This document shows positions 24,841 to 32,913 of a stretch of DNA of 54,539 bases, one piece after another (positions within the stretch are counted from its first letter, which is position 1; the number at the start of each line of letters is the position of its first letter). The notes beneath the pieces are model-generated. The model had not been told where the DNA came from. It searched no databases and saw nothing but the letters and a program-made list of their open reading frames with translations. The DNA is from Kiritimatiellia bacterium (lineage in GTDB: Bacteria > Verrucomicrobiota > Kiritimatiellia > RFP12 > UBA1067). The DNA is taken from positions 1 through 54,539 of the forward strand of contig JAFRSR010000077.1 in assembly GCA_017427485.1 (NCBI GenBank), given 5' to 3'. The translations under genes were made by a program, and so were the position numbers.

Positions 24841-25939
24841 CTTGCGTCCTCACCTCGTCGCCCTCGTTCACGAGCAGCATGCCCTCGAGAATGATCTTCT
24901 TCTCGGGACCCAACGCCGGGCGCACGATCTCGCGCCAGCCGTCTGTCTCAAGCCCGGTCTCGACAGCAATGCGCACGGCCTTGCCGTCCACGACCGTAAA
25001 GACCGCATCCGAGCCGCCGCGGTCCGCGACGGCCGATGCCGGCACGCCCTGCCCCGTGTGCGATGCGAAGACGATCTCGCCGTCCAGCAGCATGCCGGCG
25101 GCGACATCCTCCGTCCGCGGCAGCTGCGCGCGCACCTCGAACGTCCGCGTGACGGCGTTCACGGTCGGCGACCGGTAGGTGAGGACGAGATCGCGCTTTC
25201 CCGCCAAAGGCCGGTCCAGTCGAACGGTCGTCTCGCCCGGCTTCACGCGCGCAAAATGCGCGGCGTTGAGCGAGAAGGAGACCTCGTAGACGGACGGATT
25301 CTCCACGCTGAACACGCAGACGCCGGGGCCGACGTAATCGCCGACATTCCGATGCTTGCGCGTCACGATGGCGTCGTACGGCGCGCGCACGCACGAGTCG
25401 GACAGATTCTTCTCGGACACGGCGAGACCTGTCTCTGCCTTCGTGACCGTCGCCTGCGCGGCCTCGAGCGCGGCCGCGGCCGACTTCGCCCCAACCTGCG
25501 CCTTCTCCAGCGCGTCCTTCGTCACGGCCGCGCCCGCGAAGAGCCGCTCCATGCGCTCGGCGTCCCTCTTGGCCTTGCCGACCGTCACATCCGCCTGCGC
25601 GAGCTTCGCCTTCGCCATCGCGAGATCGTCCTTCGCCGCGCGTACGGCGTTCTCGAGATTCTGGCGGTCTACCTGAAAGAGCGCGTCCCCCTTCTTCACG
25701 CGATCCCCCTCGTCCACGAAGACGGCGTCCAGCGTGCCGGGAATGCGCGCCGAGACGCCCGCCGCGTCCTTCGCGCGCACCGTGCCTTGAACGCGCAGCG
25801 CATCGACGAACGTCACGCCCTGCCGCGCCGCGCCAACGCGCACCAAAGGACGCGTCTCCGCGCGTTCCACGACCTGCTCGGAGCAGCCTGCCGCCGCCAG
25901 CGCGAGCACACCCACCCAATTCATCCAACGACTTTTCAT
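24827..25939 (-). CDS. RND efflux periplasmic adaptor (MFP) lipoprotein
   Basis: A 370-aa HlyD/AcrA-type membrane fusion protein. The N-terminus has a lipoprotein signal (VGVLALAAAGC). The first lipoyl half reads VSARIPGTLDAVFVDEGDRVKKGDALFQVD. A long alpha-helical hairpin follows (KDDLAMAKAKLAQADVTVGKAKRDAERM), and the second half-motif is APYDAIVTRKHRNVGDYVGPG. It bridges the inner-membrane pump and the TolC-like channel. GAGAGGAAG precedes the ATG, which overlaps the stop of the TolC-like gene by ATGA. Confidence 0.95.
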   Translation of the reverse strand: MKSRWMNWVGVLALAAAGCSEQVVERAETRPLVRVGAARQGVTFVDALRVQGTVRAKDAAGVSARIPGTLDAVFVDEGDRVKKGDALFQVDRQNLENAVRAAKDDLAMAKAKLAQADVTVGKAKRDAERMERLFAGAAVTKDALEKAQVGAKSAAAALEAAQATVTKAETGLAVSEKNLSDSCVRAPYDAIVTRKHRNVGDYVGPGVCVFSVENPSVYEVSFSLNAAHFARVKPGETTVRLDRPLAGKRDLVLTYRSPTVNAVTRTFEVRAQLPRTEDVAAGMLLDGEIVFASHTGQGVPASAVADRGGSDAVFTVVDGKAVRIAVETGLETDGWREIVRPALGPEKKIILEGMLLVNEGDEVRTQDVSL

Positions 25940-27318
25940 TCTTTCTTCCTCTCAATCACGTCGATTCCGACGGCCTGGCGAAGAAGGATGTCGGCCATCG
26001 CCTCTCCGTAGGCGGATTCCGCAAGCTTCGTCTCCGCATCCTCGTTGACCGCCAACTTGTCCAATACGGACGAAAGCGTCTCCTGTCCGTCCTCATGGCG
26101 CCGCGCCGCCGCCTCGTAGTCGAGACGCGCGGCCTCGGCCCACGCGCGGGCAGCAGTCGCCTTCTGGCGCACGAGACGCCGCTGCCGCCAGCTGTCCGCC
26201 ACCGCGATCACGACGGCCGTCATGCGTTCCTCCTGCAGATTGAACTCCGTCTCGCGCGCCGCCCGCGCGGCGCGATACTGCTGCACAGTCCGGAAACCCT
26301 CAAATATGGCCCACGTGCCGATCAGAGAACCGGCCCATCCGCGAATCGACACGTCCTCAATCGACCCGGAAAGCCCGCCGCCACCCAACACGGCATTCGG
26401 CAGGAAACCCGCCAGCGCCTCGATGACCTGTGCCTTGCGCAGTTCCAGCGTCTGGTCCCCAGCCGCAAGGTCCTTTCGAGAGACGAGTCCATCCCACACC
26501 CATTCCTCGACGCGCTTCTCCGGCAGCGGCGGCAACGCCAGCAGCGACTCGCCGGACACCTTGAACGTCGCGAGCGGCCAGAGATGCAGCAACCCCGCCA
26601 GTTCCTCCCGTGCCGCCGTGGCGTCATTGCGCGCCGCATCCAGTGATGTCTCGGCCAGTACGCAACGCGCTTTCGCACGCGCCGTGTCGGCCGGCGTCGC
26701 GTAACCTTCGGACGCGAGCCGCGTCACGCGGTTCGTCAGGGCGCGCGCGCTCTCAAGCTGGCGCTCGGCCGTCTCGACCCGACGTTCGGCGACGGCCGTC
26801 TGGTAGAAGAGCGCGGCGACCTGCACGTCCAGGAGTTGTCCCGCGCGGTCGCGCACGATGTCCTTGATGCGCACGCCGTACTGCGACTCGGCAAACATCA
26901 CCCACGCCACCGGCGTGAAGACAGGCTGGGCGACGACCAGCGACGCGGACCTTACGCGCAGGTGGCTGTCTTCAAGATCTCCGAGATACGGCAGGTCGTC
27001 GACTTTGCCACCTGCCGTCAACCCCATGCCCGAAAGCCCGACCGTCGGCAGGAACGCCGAGAACGCCGTTGCGCGGTTGATGCGCGCGAGCTTGGCCTCA
27101 TAGTCCTGCTGGGCCAACTTGAGCGAACGCGCATGCGCGAGTTCCAGCGCATTCGAAAGAGTCAGCACGCCGCCAGCTTCGGCAAGCACCCGTTCCGTCT
27201 CCGCGACCAGATTCGTCCTGAACGTATGGGACGCCTCCTCCCGGTATGCGGCACCGGGATTCGTACATCCAGCAAAAATGCCCGCGAACAGAGCAGGCAA
27301 GACCAGTCTTCCGACCAT
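25936..27318 (-). CDS. TolC/OprM-type outer-membrane efflux lipoprotein
   Basis: A 460-aa outer-membrane factor. The signal LPALFAGIFAGC is a lipobox. The two repeated OEP halves are visible: TLSNALELAHARSLKLAQQDYEAKLARIN with the LSGM strand, and RKAQVIEALAGFLPNAVLGGGGLSG with the later EERMTAVVIAVADSWRQRRLV coiled-coil helix. It forms the exit duct for the pump. It follows tetR by 15 nt. Confidence 0.93.
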   Translation of the reverse strand: MVGRLVLPALFAGIFAGCTNPGAAYREEASHTFRTNLVAETERVLAEAGGVLTLSNALELAHARSLKLAQQDYEAKLARINRATAFSAFLPTVGLSGMGLTAGGKVDDLPYLGDLEDSHLRVRSASLVVAQPVFTPVAWVMFAESQYGVRIKDIVRDRAGQLLDVQVAALFYQTAVAERRVETAERQLESARALTNRVTRLASEGYATPADTARAKARCVLAETSLDAARNDATAAREELAGLLHLWPLATFKVSGESLLALPPLPEKRVEEWVWDGLVSRKDLAAGDQTLELRKAQVIEALAGFLPNAVLGGGGLSGSIEDVSIRGWAGSLIGTWAIFEGFRTVQQYRAARAARETEFNLQEERMTAVVIAVADSWRQRRLVRQKATAARAWAEAARLDYEAAARRHEDGQETLSSVLDKLAVNEDAETKLAESAYGEAMADILLRQAVGIDVIERKKE

Positions 27319-27333
27319 GTCACCTGCCTCCGC

Positions 27334-27963
27334 TCAGCGCGCGCCCCGCTTCGCACGGTACTTCATGCCGGCCACTACCTGACGATAGACGAAATCGGCA
27401 ATCGAGTCGCCCCAGCCGTCCACAGCGACGTCCGCGGGACGGAAAACCGGATGCCAGGAAGCGTCCACCAGCGCGTATGAGGAAAGTTGCGACCAAATCG
27501 ACTCGACCCAACGGCGCTGTTCAAGGACATTCTCAACGGCCATCGCGACGAGCCGCAACAGGCAGTCCCGCATAGGGATGACATACCGCTTGCGCACAAG
27601 GTCGAACATCGGTGAGGGATGGACCACTTCCTGTCGAAAGAAACCCGCCACCAGCGCGGTTCCGCCTCTGGTGGACCGCAATCCGCGCGAAAAGCCGAAT
27701 ATCCACTTCCGCACGGCCGCGCGCCAGGACCGCGCGTCGGCGACGGTCGCGTCGGTCGTGCAAAGCTCGTCGCCCGTGTTCTCGCGGAACAGCCGCTCGA
27801 CGCACGCCTGATACAGCCCGTTCTTGTTGTGGAAATGGTAGTTCACAAGCGCGATGTTGACCTTCGCCGCCATGCAAATCTCCCGCACGGTCACGAGCTT
27901 GAGGCCCTTCTCGGCGAACAGCCGCATCGCCGCGGCCATGATGCTCTCTTTTGTAGCGTCCAT
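27334..27963 (-). CDS. TetR/AcrR-family repressor of the efflux operon
   Basis: A 209-aa regulator. Residues about 5-50 are the TetR DNA-binding domain (ESIMAAAMRLFAEKGLKLVTVREICMAAKVNIALVNYHFHNKNGLYQACV). The rest is the helical ligand domain, containing Trp-rich segments and ending KYRAKRGAR. It is the first gene of a four-gene operon with the TolC, MFP and RND genes. A 6-bp-arm palindrome overlapping its own -10 region suggests autorepression relieved by a pump substrate. ATG at 27963 has AGGGA 8-9 nt upstream. Confidence 0.93.
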   Translation of the reverse strand: MDATKESIMAAAMRLFAEKGLKLVTVREICMAAKVNIALVNYHFHNKNGLYQACVERLFRENTGDELCTTDATVADARSWRAAVRKWIFGFSRGLRSTRGGTALVAGFFRQEVVHPSPMFDLVRKRYVIPMRDCLLRLVAMAVENVLEQRRWVESIWSQLSSYALVDASWHPVFRPADVAVDGWGDSIADFVYRQVVAGMKYRAKRGAR

Positions 27964-27977
27964 TTTAAATCCCTGTT

Positions 27978-27993
27978 TTAAACACGCGTTTAA
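27978..27993. promoter_or_regulatory. Putative TetR operator
   Basis: TTAAAC-ACGC-GTTTAA, perfect 6-bp arms around a 4-bp centre. It lies between the -10 hexamer and the tetR start codon, overlapping the predicted transcription start. A TTTAAA half-like site lies at 27964-27969. Confidence 0.6.
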
Positions 27994-28020
27994 TATACCA
28001 AATCCGAACTCCTTACGCAA
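27992..28020 (-). promoter_or_regulatory. Promoter of the tetR-efflux operon
   Basis: The minus strand reads TTGCGT (28015-28020), 17-bp spacer ending TTTGG, then TATATT (27992-27997). It overlaps the operator-like palindrome. Confidence 0.5.
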
Positions 28021-28060
28021 GTGGACCAAGCAAGAAATTTTACCGAGGACATCAGCGACT

Positions 28061-28106
28061 GGCGCGGGGCGCGCCGGAAACGTTTGCGGGCGCGCCTCGC
28101 GCCCGC
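28061..28106. repeat. Twin hairpin after the GH106 gene
   Basis: GGCGCG/CGCGCC with loop GGG (28061-28075), a short AAACGTTT palindrome, then GCGGGCGCG/CGCGCCCGC with loop CCT (28086-28106). It begins 6 nt after the GH106 stop. No T-tract follows, so a classical terminator is doubtful. Confidence 0.6.
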
Positions 28107-28112
28107 ATCGGC

Positions 28113-30908
28113 CTACCAGTCCTCCACCACAAGCTGGCGGACAGGGCCGATGAGGCCGGACGGAAGGAGCGGTTCGTCCTTGTTCCAGAGGCGCCACGTG
28201 GTGAAGGTGTGACGACCGGTGGGGCTTGGCAAGCCCTTCTCGACCCATTCGGGAATCTTCGCAAGCCCGGGGCCGCGCCACTCGCAGTCCGGAGGCAACT
28301 TCTCGTCGCCGATCAGGCGGTTGGGCCAGAGCGTGACGACACGCACGGCGATCTGGTTTGTGGCCGACCAGACGTCCGTCACGTCCACGCGGAACGGCGG
28401 ACGCCACAGAGTCGGATACGTGCGACCGTTCACCGTGACCGCCGCGAGGTTCTTCACGTCGCCCAAATCAAGGACCACGCGCGCGCCGGGTCTGCGCGGC
28501 TCCGCTTCAACCACCGTCTGCCGGTAGGTGGCATGCCCGGCGAAGTGGCGGACCTCGGGATCGTCATGGGTGGACAGCGAGGCGAGGTTCGCCAGGGTAA
28601 TCGGCTTCGGCGCACCGGAATAAGGAGCCTCAAACGAGACTTCCCACGCGCCCGCCAACGAGCGGGTGGACACGATCTGCTCGGTGCGTGCCGGCCGCGC
28701 GCCAGCTGTCGGTACAGGACGGAACAGGACGAAGGTCGCCCCCGACGGCTTGAACGCGAGTTTGAGATACGTGCGTCCATCTGCCTCGTACCAAGAAGAA
28801 GCGAGCGAGATGTCGCCGGTTTCGGGATCCCAGATCTCCGGCGTGCGCCCCGAGACCGGCAACGCCACGTCGAACGTCTCCCCTTCCTTGTTCTCGCGCG
28901 CGATGAAGAAGCCGTCCGAGCCGTCCGCATAGCGCCGATGCGTCCAGAGCGTGTCGCCGCCGCGGCAGTCGTCCACGAACGTCCCCGCCTGCAACAGGGC
29001 CTGGCAGCGCGTCTGGTAGGCGATCCACTCCGTCTGGTCGAACCACCACGTCTCGGTACGCTCGTAGTGCGTGCCCCACTGACCCATAGTCATACCCGGC
29101 ACGCGCGCGGGCTCGGTCCAGGGCTGGTGGGCGTAACGGTGGTAGATGATCCGGTTGACGCCGAGAGCGTACATGTGGTCGCCCGTCGCCTTGAGAGAGA
29201 ACGGGGCCTGCCGCCAGCGACCGTCCTTCGGGAACGCCGTGAACGACTCGGCGCCGATGATCTTGTTGCCCGGCGTGCGGTGGGCGCGCTCCGTGACGAG
29301 GCGCACCCACTTGTCGTCAATCGGCTGGTCGGGACGGATCCAGAACTCCGTCATCGATATGTCCTCCGCCCGGCCGTAGAGCTCGGGCGTGGAGGGGAAG
29401 GTCCCGTACGCCTCCAGGCTCAGCTTCAGGCCGCGCAAGTGGCACTTGCGCGCCAGTTCGTCGGCGAAGTTCTCCGCGAAGAGGTGTGCGATTACGGTGC
29501 GGAAATCCGCGAGGAACCGTTCGCTTTCGGGAACGCCGTCGAGCACGGCGCCCGTGAGGACGGGCAGCCAAGTCGTCAGGTCGTAGCCGCGGCGGCGAGC
29601 GAACTCCTGCGCGAAGCCCTGCGTCCAGTTCTGCGAACCCGCCTCCCAGCTGTCCACCAGCACGTTGTTGAAGCCGTACGGCACGTCCCCGGCGAGGGCG
29701 GGGCCGAGGTGGTCGCAGATCCGCGCGAGATAGGCGTCGAAGTGGGCGTCCACGCCGGACTTCGCGAGCTTGTCGCACTCGAACCCCACGCCGTTCGCGG
29801 AGGCGGGATGGCACTGCTTGCCATTGGCCGCGTAGCCGATGCGCATCACGCGCCACGCGCCGGGCGGCACCTTCCAGTCGAGGTGTCCGGTGGCGGAGTC
29901 GAACGAAGCGGTGAGGTCGCGCACGTCGGCGCGCCGCACGGTCTGGTCGGACGCGACCACGGTCGGACGCGTGGGGGCGCGCGTGCAGACGAAGCACGCC
30001 TTGTTGGCGATGTTCGAGAGGCGTGCCCCGCGCGAGAGGCGCACGTCACCGAGCGTGTAGCGGCGTGCGGGCGCCTGGCGGAAGGCGAACGTGAGACGCC
30101 AGCGGCGCGCCGCCGTTTCGGGGAACTGGAAGGCGCGCAGATTCACGTCGTCCTGCCCCTGCTCGCGTGCGAACAACTCGTCCCGCGAAAGCGTCCGCCA
30201 CGTGCCGTCCGCCGACTCGCTCGCGAGTGTCGCGTCGACGCTTTCCTTCCAACCGTTCGGCGCAAGGAGACGACATTCCCACAGCGACGCCCGGTAGGCG
30301 CGCGGAAACGCGAAGTCGTAGACGACCTCGCTTGCGCCGTTCGTGCGGACCGTGCAGGACACGCCAGCCGCTTCCATCGTGGGACGTTCGGCGGACGGTA
30401 TCGGCCAGGCGAGCACGGCGATGTCCGCGTAGAACCCATGCGGATTCGGCAGGGCCGGCAGCGGGTCCGCGAATGCCTGCGGACCTTCCACGTCGGTCAG
30501 CGTGTAGCAGACCGTCTTCATCGCGTTCGAGGCGGCGATCCATGGTCCGCCCGCCGTCGAATAGCCGCTGCAGTTCGCGAGGCACACGCGCATCTTCCGC
30601 TGGGCCGCCTCTTCGACGGCGAACTTGATCGTGTCGAACCAGTCCGGCGTGTTGAACGCGAGCGGCCCCGGCGGAATCGCGCAACCGGCGTCGAAGATCG
30701 TCACGCCGCCCAAGCCCACCGCCGCCATCGCGTCGAGGTCCGCCACGATGCCCGCGCGCGAGACGTTGCCGTTCATCCAGTGCCACCATACCTCGGGCCG
30801 GGCCGAGTCGGGCGGCGAGCGGAAGGTCGCCACGAGATTGTCAGCCGGCGTTGCGGAGCTTGCCGCCAGCGCCAGAGCCACTGCCAAGAACGTTACTTTA
30901 CTTTTCAT
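28113..30908 (-). CDS. GH106 alpha-L-rhamnosidase-type glycoside hydrolase
   Basis: A 931-aa exported enzyme (signal MKSKVTFLAVALALAASSATPA). The GH106 signature is close to the N-terminus: RPEVWWHWMNGNVSRAGIVADLDAMAAVGLGGVTIFDAG. The catalytic barrel continues with FNNVLVDSWEAGSQNWT and LSLEAYGTFPSTPELYGRAEDI, and a beta-sandwich lies at the C-terminus (VTVNGRTYPTLWRPPFRVDVT). GH106 enzymes remove L-rhamnose from pectic and other glycans in the periplasm or outside. ATG at 30908 has GGAGTG upstream; a GTG two codons earlier is possible. Last gene of the PUL transcript. A copy of the 17-bp repeat encodes FRTVI at 29489-29505. Confidence 0.9.
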   Translation of the reverse strand: MKSKVTFLAVALALAASSATPADNLVATFRSPPDSARPEVWWHWMNGNVSRAGIVADLDAMAAVGLGGVTIFDAGCAIPPGPLAFNTPDWFDTIKFAVEEAAQRKMRVCLANCSGYSTAGGPWIAASNAMKTVCYTLTDVEGPQAFADPLPALPNPHGFYADIAVLAWPIPSAERPTMEAAGVSCTVRTNGASEVVYDFAFPRAYRASLWECRLLAPNGWKESVDATLASESADGTWRTLSRDELFAREQGQDDVNLRAFQFPETAARRWRLTFAFRQAPARRYTLGDVRLSRGARLSNIANKACFVCTRAPTRPTVVASDQTVRRADVRDLTASFDSATGHLDWKVPPGAWRVMRIGYAANGKQCHPASANGVGFECDKLAKSGVDAHFDAYLARICDHLGPALAGDVPYGFNNVLVDSWEAGSQNWTQGFAQEFARRRGYDLTTWLPVLTGAVLDGVPESERFLADFRTVIAHLFAENFADELARKCHLRGLKLSLEAYGTFPSTPELYGRAEDISMTEFWIRPDQPIDDKWVRLVTERAHRTPGNKIIGAESFTAFPKDGRWRQAPFSLKATGDHMYALGVNRIIYHRYAHQPWTEPARVPGMTMGQWGTHYERTETWWFDQTEWIAYQTRCQALLQAGTFVDDCRGGDTLWTHRRYADGSDGFFIARENKEGETFDVALPVSGRTPEIWDPETGDISLASSWYEADGRTYLKLAFKPSGATFVLFRPVPTAGARPARTEQIVSTRSLAGAWEVSFEAPYSGAPKPITLANLASLSTHDDPEVRHFAGHATYRQTVVEAEPRRPGARVVLDLGDVKNLAAVTVNGRTYPTLWRPPFRVDVTDVWSATNQIAVRVVTLWPNRLIGDEKLPPDCEWRGPGLAKIPEWVEKGLPSPTGRHTFTTWRLWNKDEPLLPSGLIGPVRQLVVEDW
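29489..29505. repeat. 17-bp dispersed repeat, copy inside GH106 gene
   Basis: CGATTACGGTGCGGAAA on the plus strand, one mismatch. It lies in the opposite orientation to the lpxB and SGNH copies relative to the gene, and encodes FRTVIA. Confidence 0.75.
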
Positions 30909-30969
30909 TCTCACACTCCATCAGGATGTCGAACGCGAGACGACCATCGACGAGCGTGACCGCGTTTGA

Positions 30970-32838
30970 TCAGAGGCTCTCGGGCGTCTTCTCGATCGGG
31001 AGCCACACGCGGAAGGACGAATCGTCGCCCCAGGTGTTGCCGGCGGAGGCGTAGTCGCAGAAGTCGATCACGGAGGGATAGCGCTCGCCCGCGTTCTTCG
31101 TGTGGACGCCCGTCATGAACAGTCCCATGAACGTCGCGTAGAAGCAGTCGTCCTGCGTGCGCGTGCGGAAGATCTGCGGCTTGTCCACGTTCGCCCAGCG
31201 CGCGAGCACCTCCGAGATGTCGCCGCGCCCGAAGCGGGCGTCGCGCGCGAGGAGGAGCGGCCCCACCGTGAAGGCGGCGCAACCGTTGAGTCGGTGGCCG
31301 ATTGGCGTGAAGTCAAAGCGGATGTCGACTTGGTCGCCGCACTTCCACTCGCGGTCGATCGCGAGGTACGCCCCCGCCTTCGCGCCGGCAACGGTCTGGG
31401 GCTGTCCGCCCACGGACTTCACCGTCACGTGCGTCGCGGCACTCCACGACGGGATGCGGAGCTTCAGCTTGAAGCGCTTCGGCTCGCGCTCGCGGTAGCG
31501 GACCGACGCAGTGTCCATCTTCGGGTAGAGCGTGTATGTCTCGAGTGAGATTTTTTCGCCCGTCTTCGGCCACACGACGGACGCGGTGCCCGAGGCGTAG
31601 AGGTTCATCATCACGGCGTCCTGGTCCGCCGTCAGGAGCGCCGTGAGGAACGCGAGGTAGCCGCGTGGGCCGTTCGCGTTGCAGCAGTTCGTGTGCAGGC
31701 GGCTGTGGTCCTCGCCCAGGTGGCGACGGCCGGAGAGGGAGGTGTACTGCACGAAGTGGCTGCCGTCCGGACGCTGCGAGGCGAGATAGGCGTTGTAGAA
31801 GGTCTTCTCGATCTCGTCGGCCCACTTCGGGTCGGAGGTCGCCACGAGCAGCTCGCGGCAGAAGCGCAGCCACGTGGTCACCACGCACGTCTCGTTCTCG
31901 TAGATGTACGTGTCCGTCTGCTTCGCCGCGCCGCCGTACCAGTTCTCATGGCACGAGGCGCCGCCGGAGATGTTCACCTCTGTGGCGGCGATGTCCTTGC
32001 CCGTCTTCACGCACGCCTCGAGCGCGCGCTTGTCGCCGGTGACGCGCGCCCACGCGAGGAGACCCTGGTAGCAGCTCATCATCTCGTAGCTCTTGCGGCT
32101 TGAGAGCACCCACATGTTCTTCGCATCCGTGACGCGCGCGCCCGGCAGCACGCCCGCGAGGGCGCTCGAGATCAGCTGCGGCGAGCGCTCGCCCTCGTCG
32201 AGCTGCGAGACGATGTAGCGCGCGAAGTCGAGGTAGTCCTTGTTGCCCGTGCGCTCGTAGATCTTGACGATCACCTCCAGCATCGAGCAGCTGGGGAGTC
32301 CGCGCCAGCAGCCCGTCTCGTTCAGGTTGCGCTTGCCGGGACCGAAGATGCCCATCACGTAGCGGGCGAGGCGCTCGGCCGCGGCGAGGGCCGCCTTGTC
32401 GCCCGTGTACTCGTACCACGTCATCAGGCCGAGCATCGTATACTTGTTGCCCCAGAGGTCCCAGCCGGCGGCGGCACGACGGTCCTTCGGGTAGTTGCCG
32501 ATGTATCCGTCGGGTTCCTGATTGGAGATGACCTCCTTCACCGACGTGGCGATCTTGGCCTTGAGTGCCTCGTCGTGCGTGTAGAACGCGAACGGCACGG
32601 CGGAGAGCATATACTTGCCCCAGAACTCAGTCTGCCACGCGCCCGGCTCGGCCGGATAGCGGAACTCGCGCGCGAAGTACATGGGGTCGGTCGCGCACAC
32701 GTGGTTCGCGATGCACGCGCCCATCCGGTCGGCCACGGGGCCGTAGATGCGCACGTCGTCCATCGCGCTCGTTGCCGCGGCCTGCATTGCGACCGCCGCC
32801 GCGATGCCGCACAGAAACACCTTGCTTGTCATGTTCAT
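30970..32838 (-). CDS. GH127-family beta-L-arabinofuranosidase-type enzyme
   Basis: A 622-aa exported protein (signal MTSKVFLCGIAAAVAMQAAATSA). The (alpha/alpha)6 barrel of GH127 is recognised from EFWGKYMLSAVPF, EPDGYIGNYP, GWDLWGNKYTMLGLMTWYEYTGD and GCWRGLPSCSMLEVIVKIYERTG. The zinc-thiolate catalytic set is present: ENETC (Glu and Cys) and TNCCNANGPRGY (Cys pair, second half including the nucleophile). Expected action is on arabinose-containing glycans. AAAGGACA precedes the ATG, and an own promoter lies in the 75-nt gap upstream. GH106 follows after 61 nt. Confidence 0.9.
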   Translation of the reverse strand: MNMTSKVFLCGIAAAVAMQAAATSAMDDVRIYGPVADRMGACIANHVCATDPMYFAREFRYPAEPGAWQTEFWGKYMLSAVPFAFYTHDEALKAKIATSVKEVISNQEPDGYIGNYPKDRRAAAGWDLWGNKYTMLGLMTWYEYTGDKAALAAAERLARYVMGIFGPGKRNLNETGCWRGLPSCSMLEVIVKIYERTGNKDYLDFARYIVSQLDEGERSPQLISSALAGVLPGARVTDAKNMWVLSSRKSYEMMSCYQGLLAWARVTGDKRALEACVKTGKDIAATEVNISGGASCHENWYGGAAKQTDTYIYENETCVVTTWLRFCRELLVATSDPKWADEIEKTFYNAYLASQRPDGSHFVQYTSLSGRRHLGEDHSRLHTNCCNANGPRGYLAFLTALLTADQDAVMMNLYASGTASVVWPKTGEKISLETYTLYPKMDTASVRYREREPKRFKLKLRIPSWSAATHVTVKSVGGQPQTVAGAKAGAYLAIDREWKCGDQVDIRFDFTPIGHRLNGCAAFTVGPLLLARDARFGRGDISEVLARWANVDKPQIFRTRTQDDCFYATFMGLFMTGVHTKNAGERYPSVIDFCDYASAGNTWGDDSSFRVWLPIEKTPESL

Positions 32839-32879
32839 CGTGTTGTCCTTTCGGTTCTGACTTTCAGAACGACACCGCT

Positions 32880-32885
32880 ATTCTA
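32880..32885 (-). promoter_or_regulatory. Internal -10 element before GH127
   Basis: The minus strand reads TATGATAGAAT with hexamer TAGAAT at 32880-32885, in the gap between two PUL genes. The -35 is weak. Confidence 0.4.
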
Positions 32886-32913
32886 TCATAAATCCGCCCG
32901 ATGGAGCAGATCT

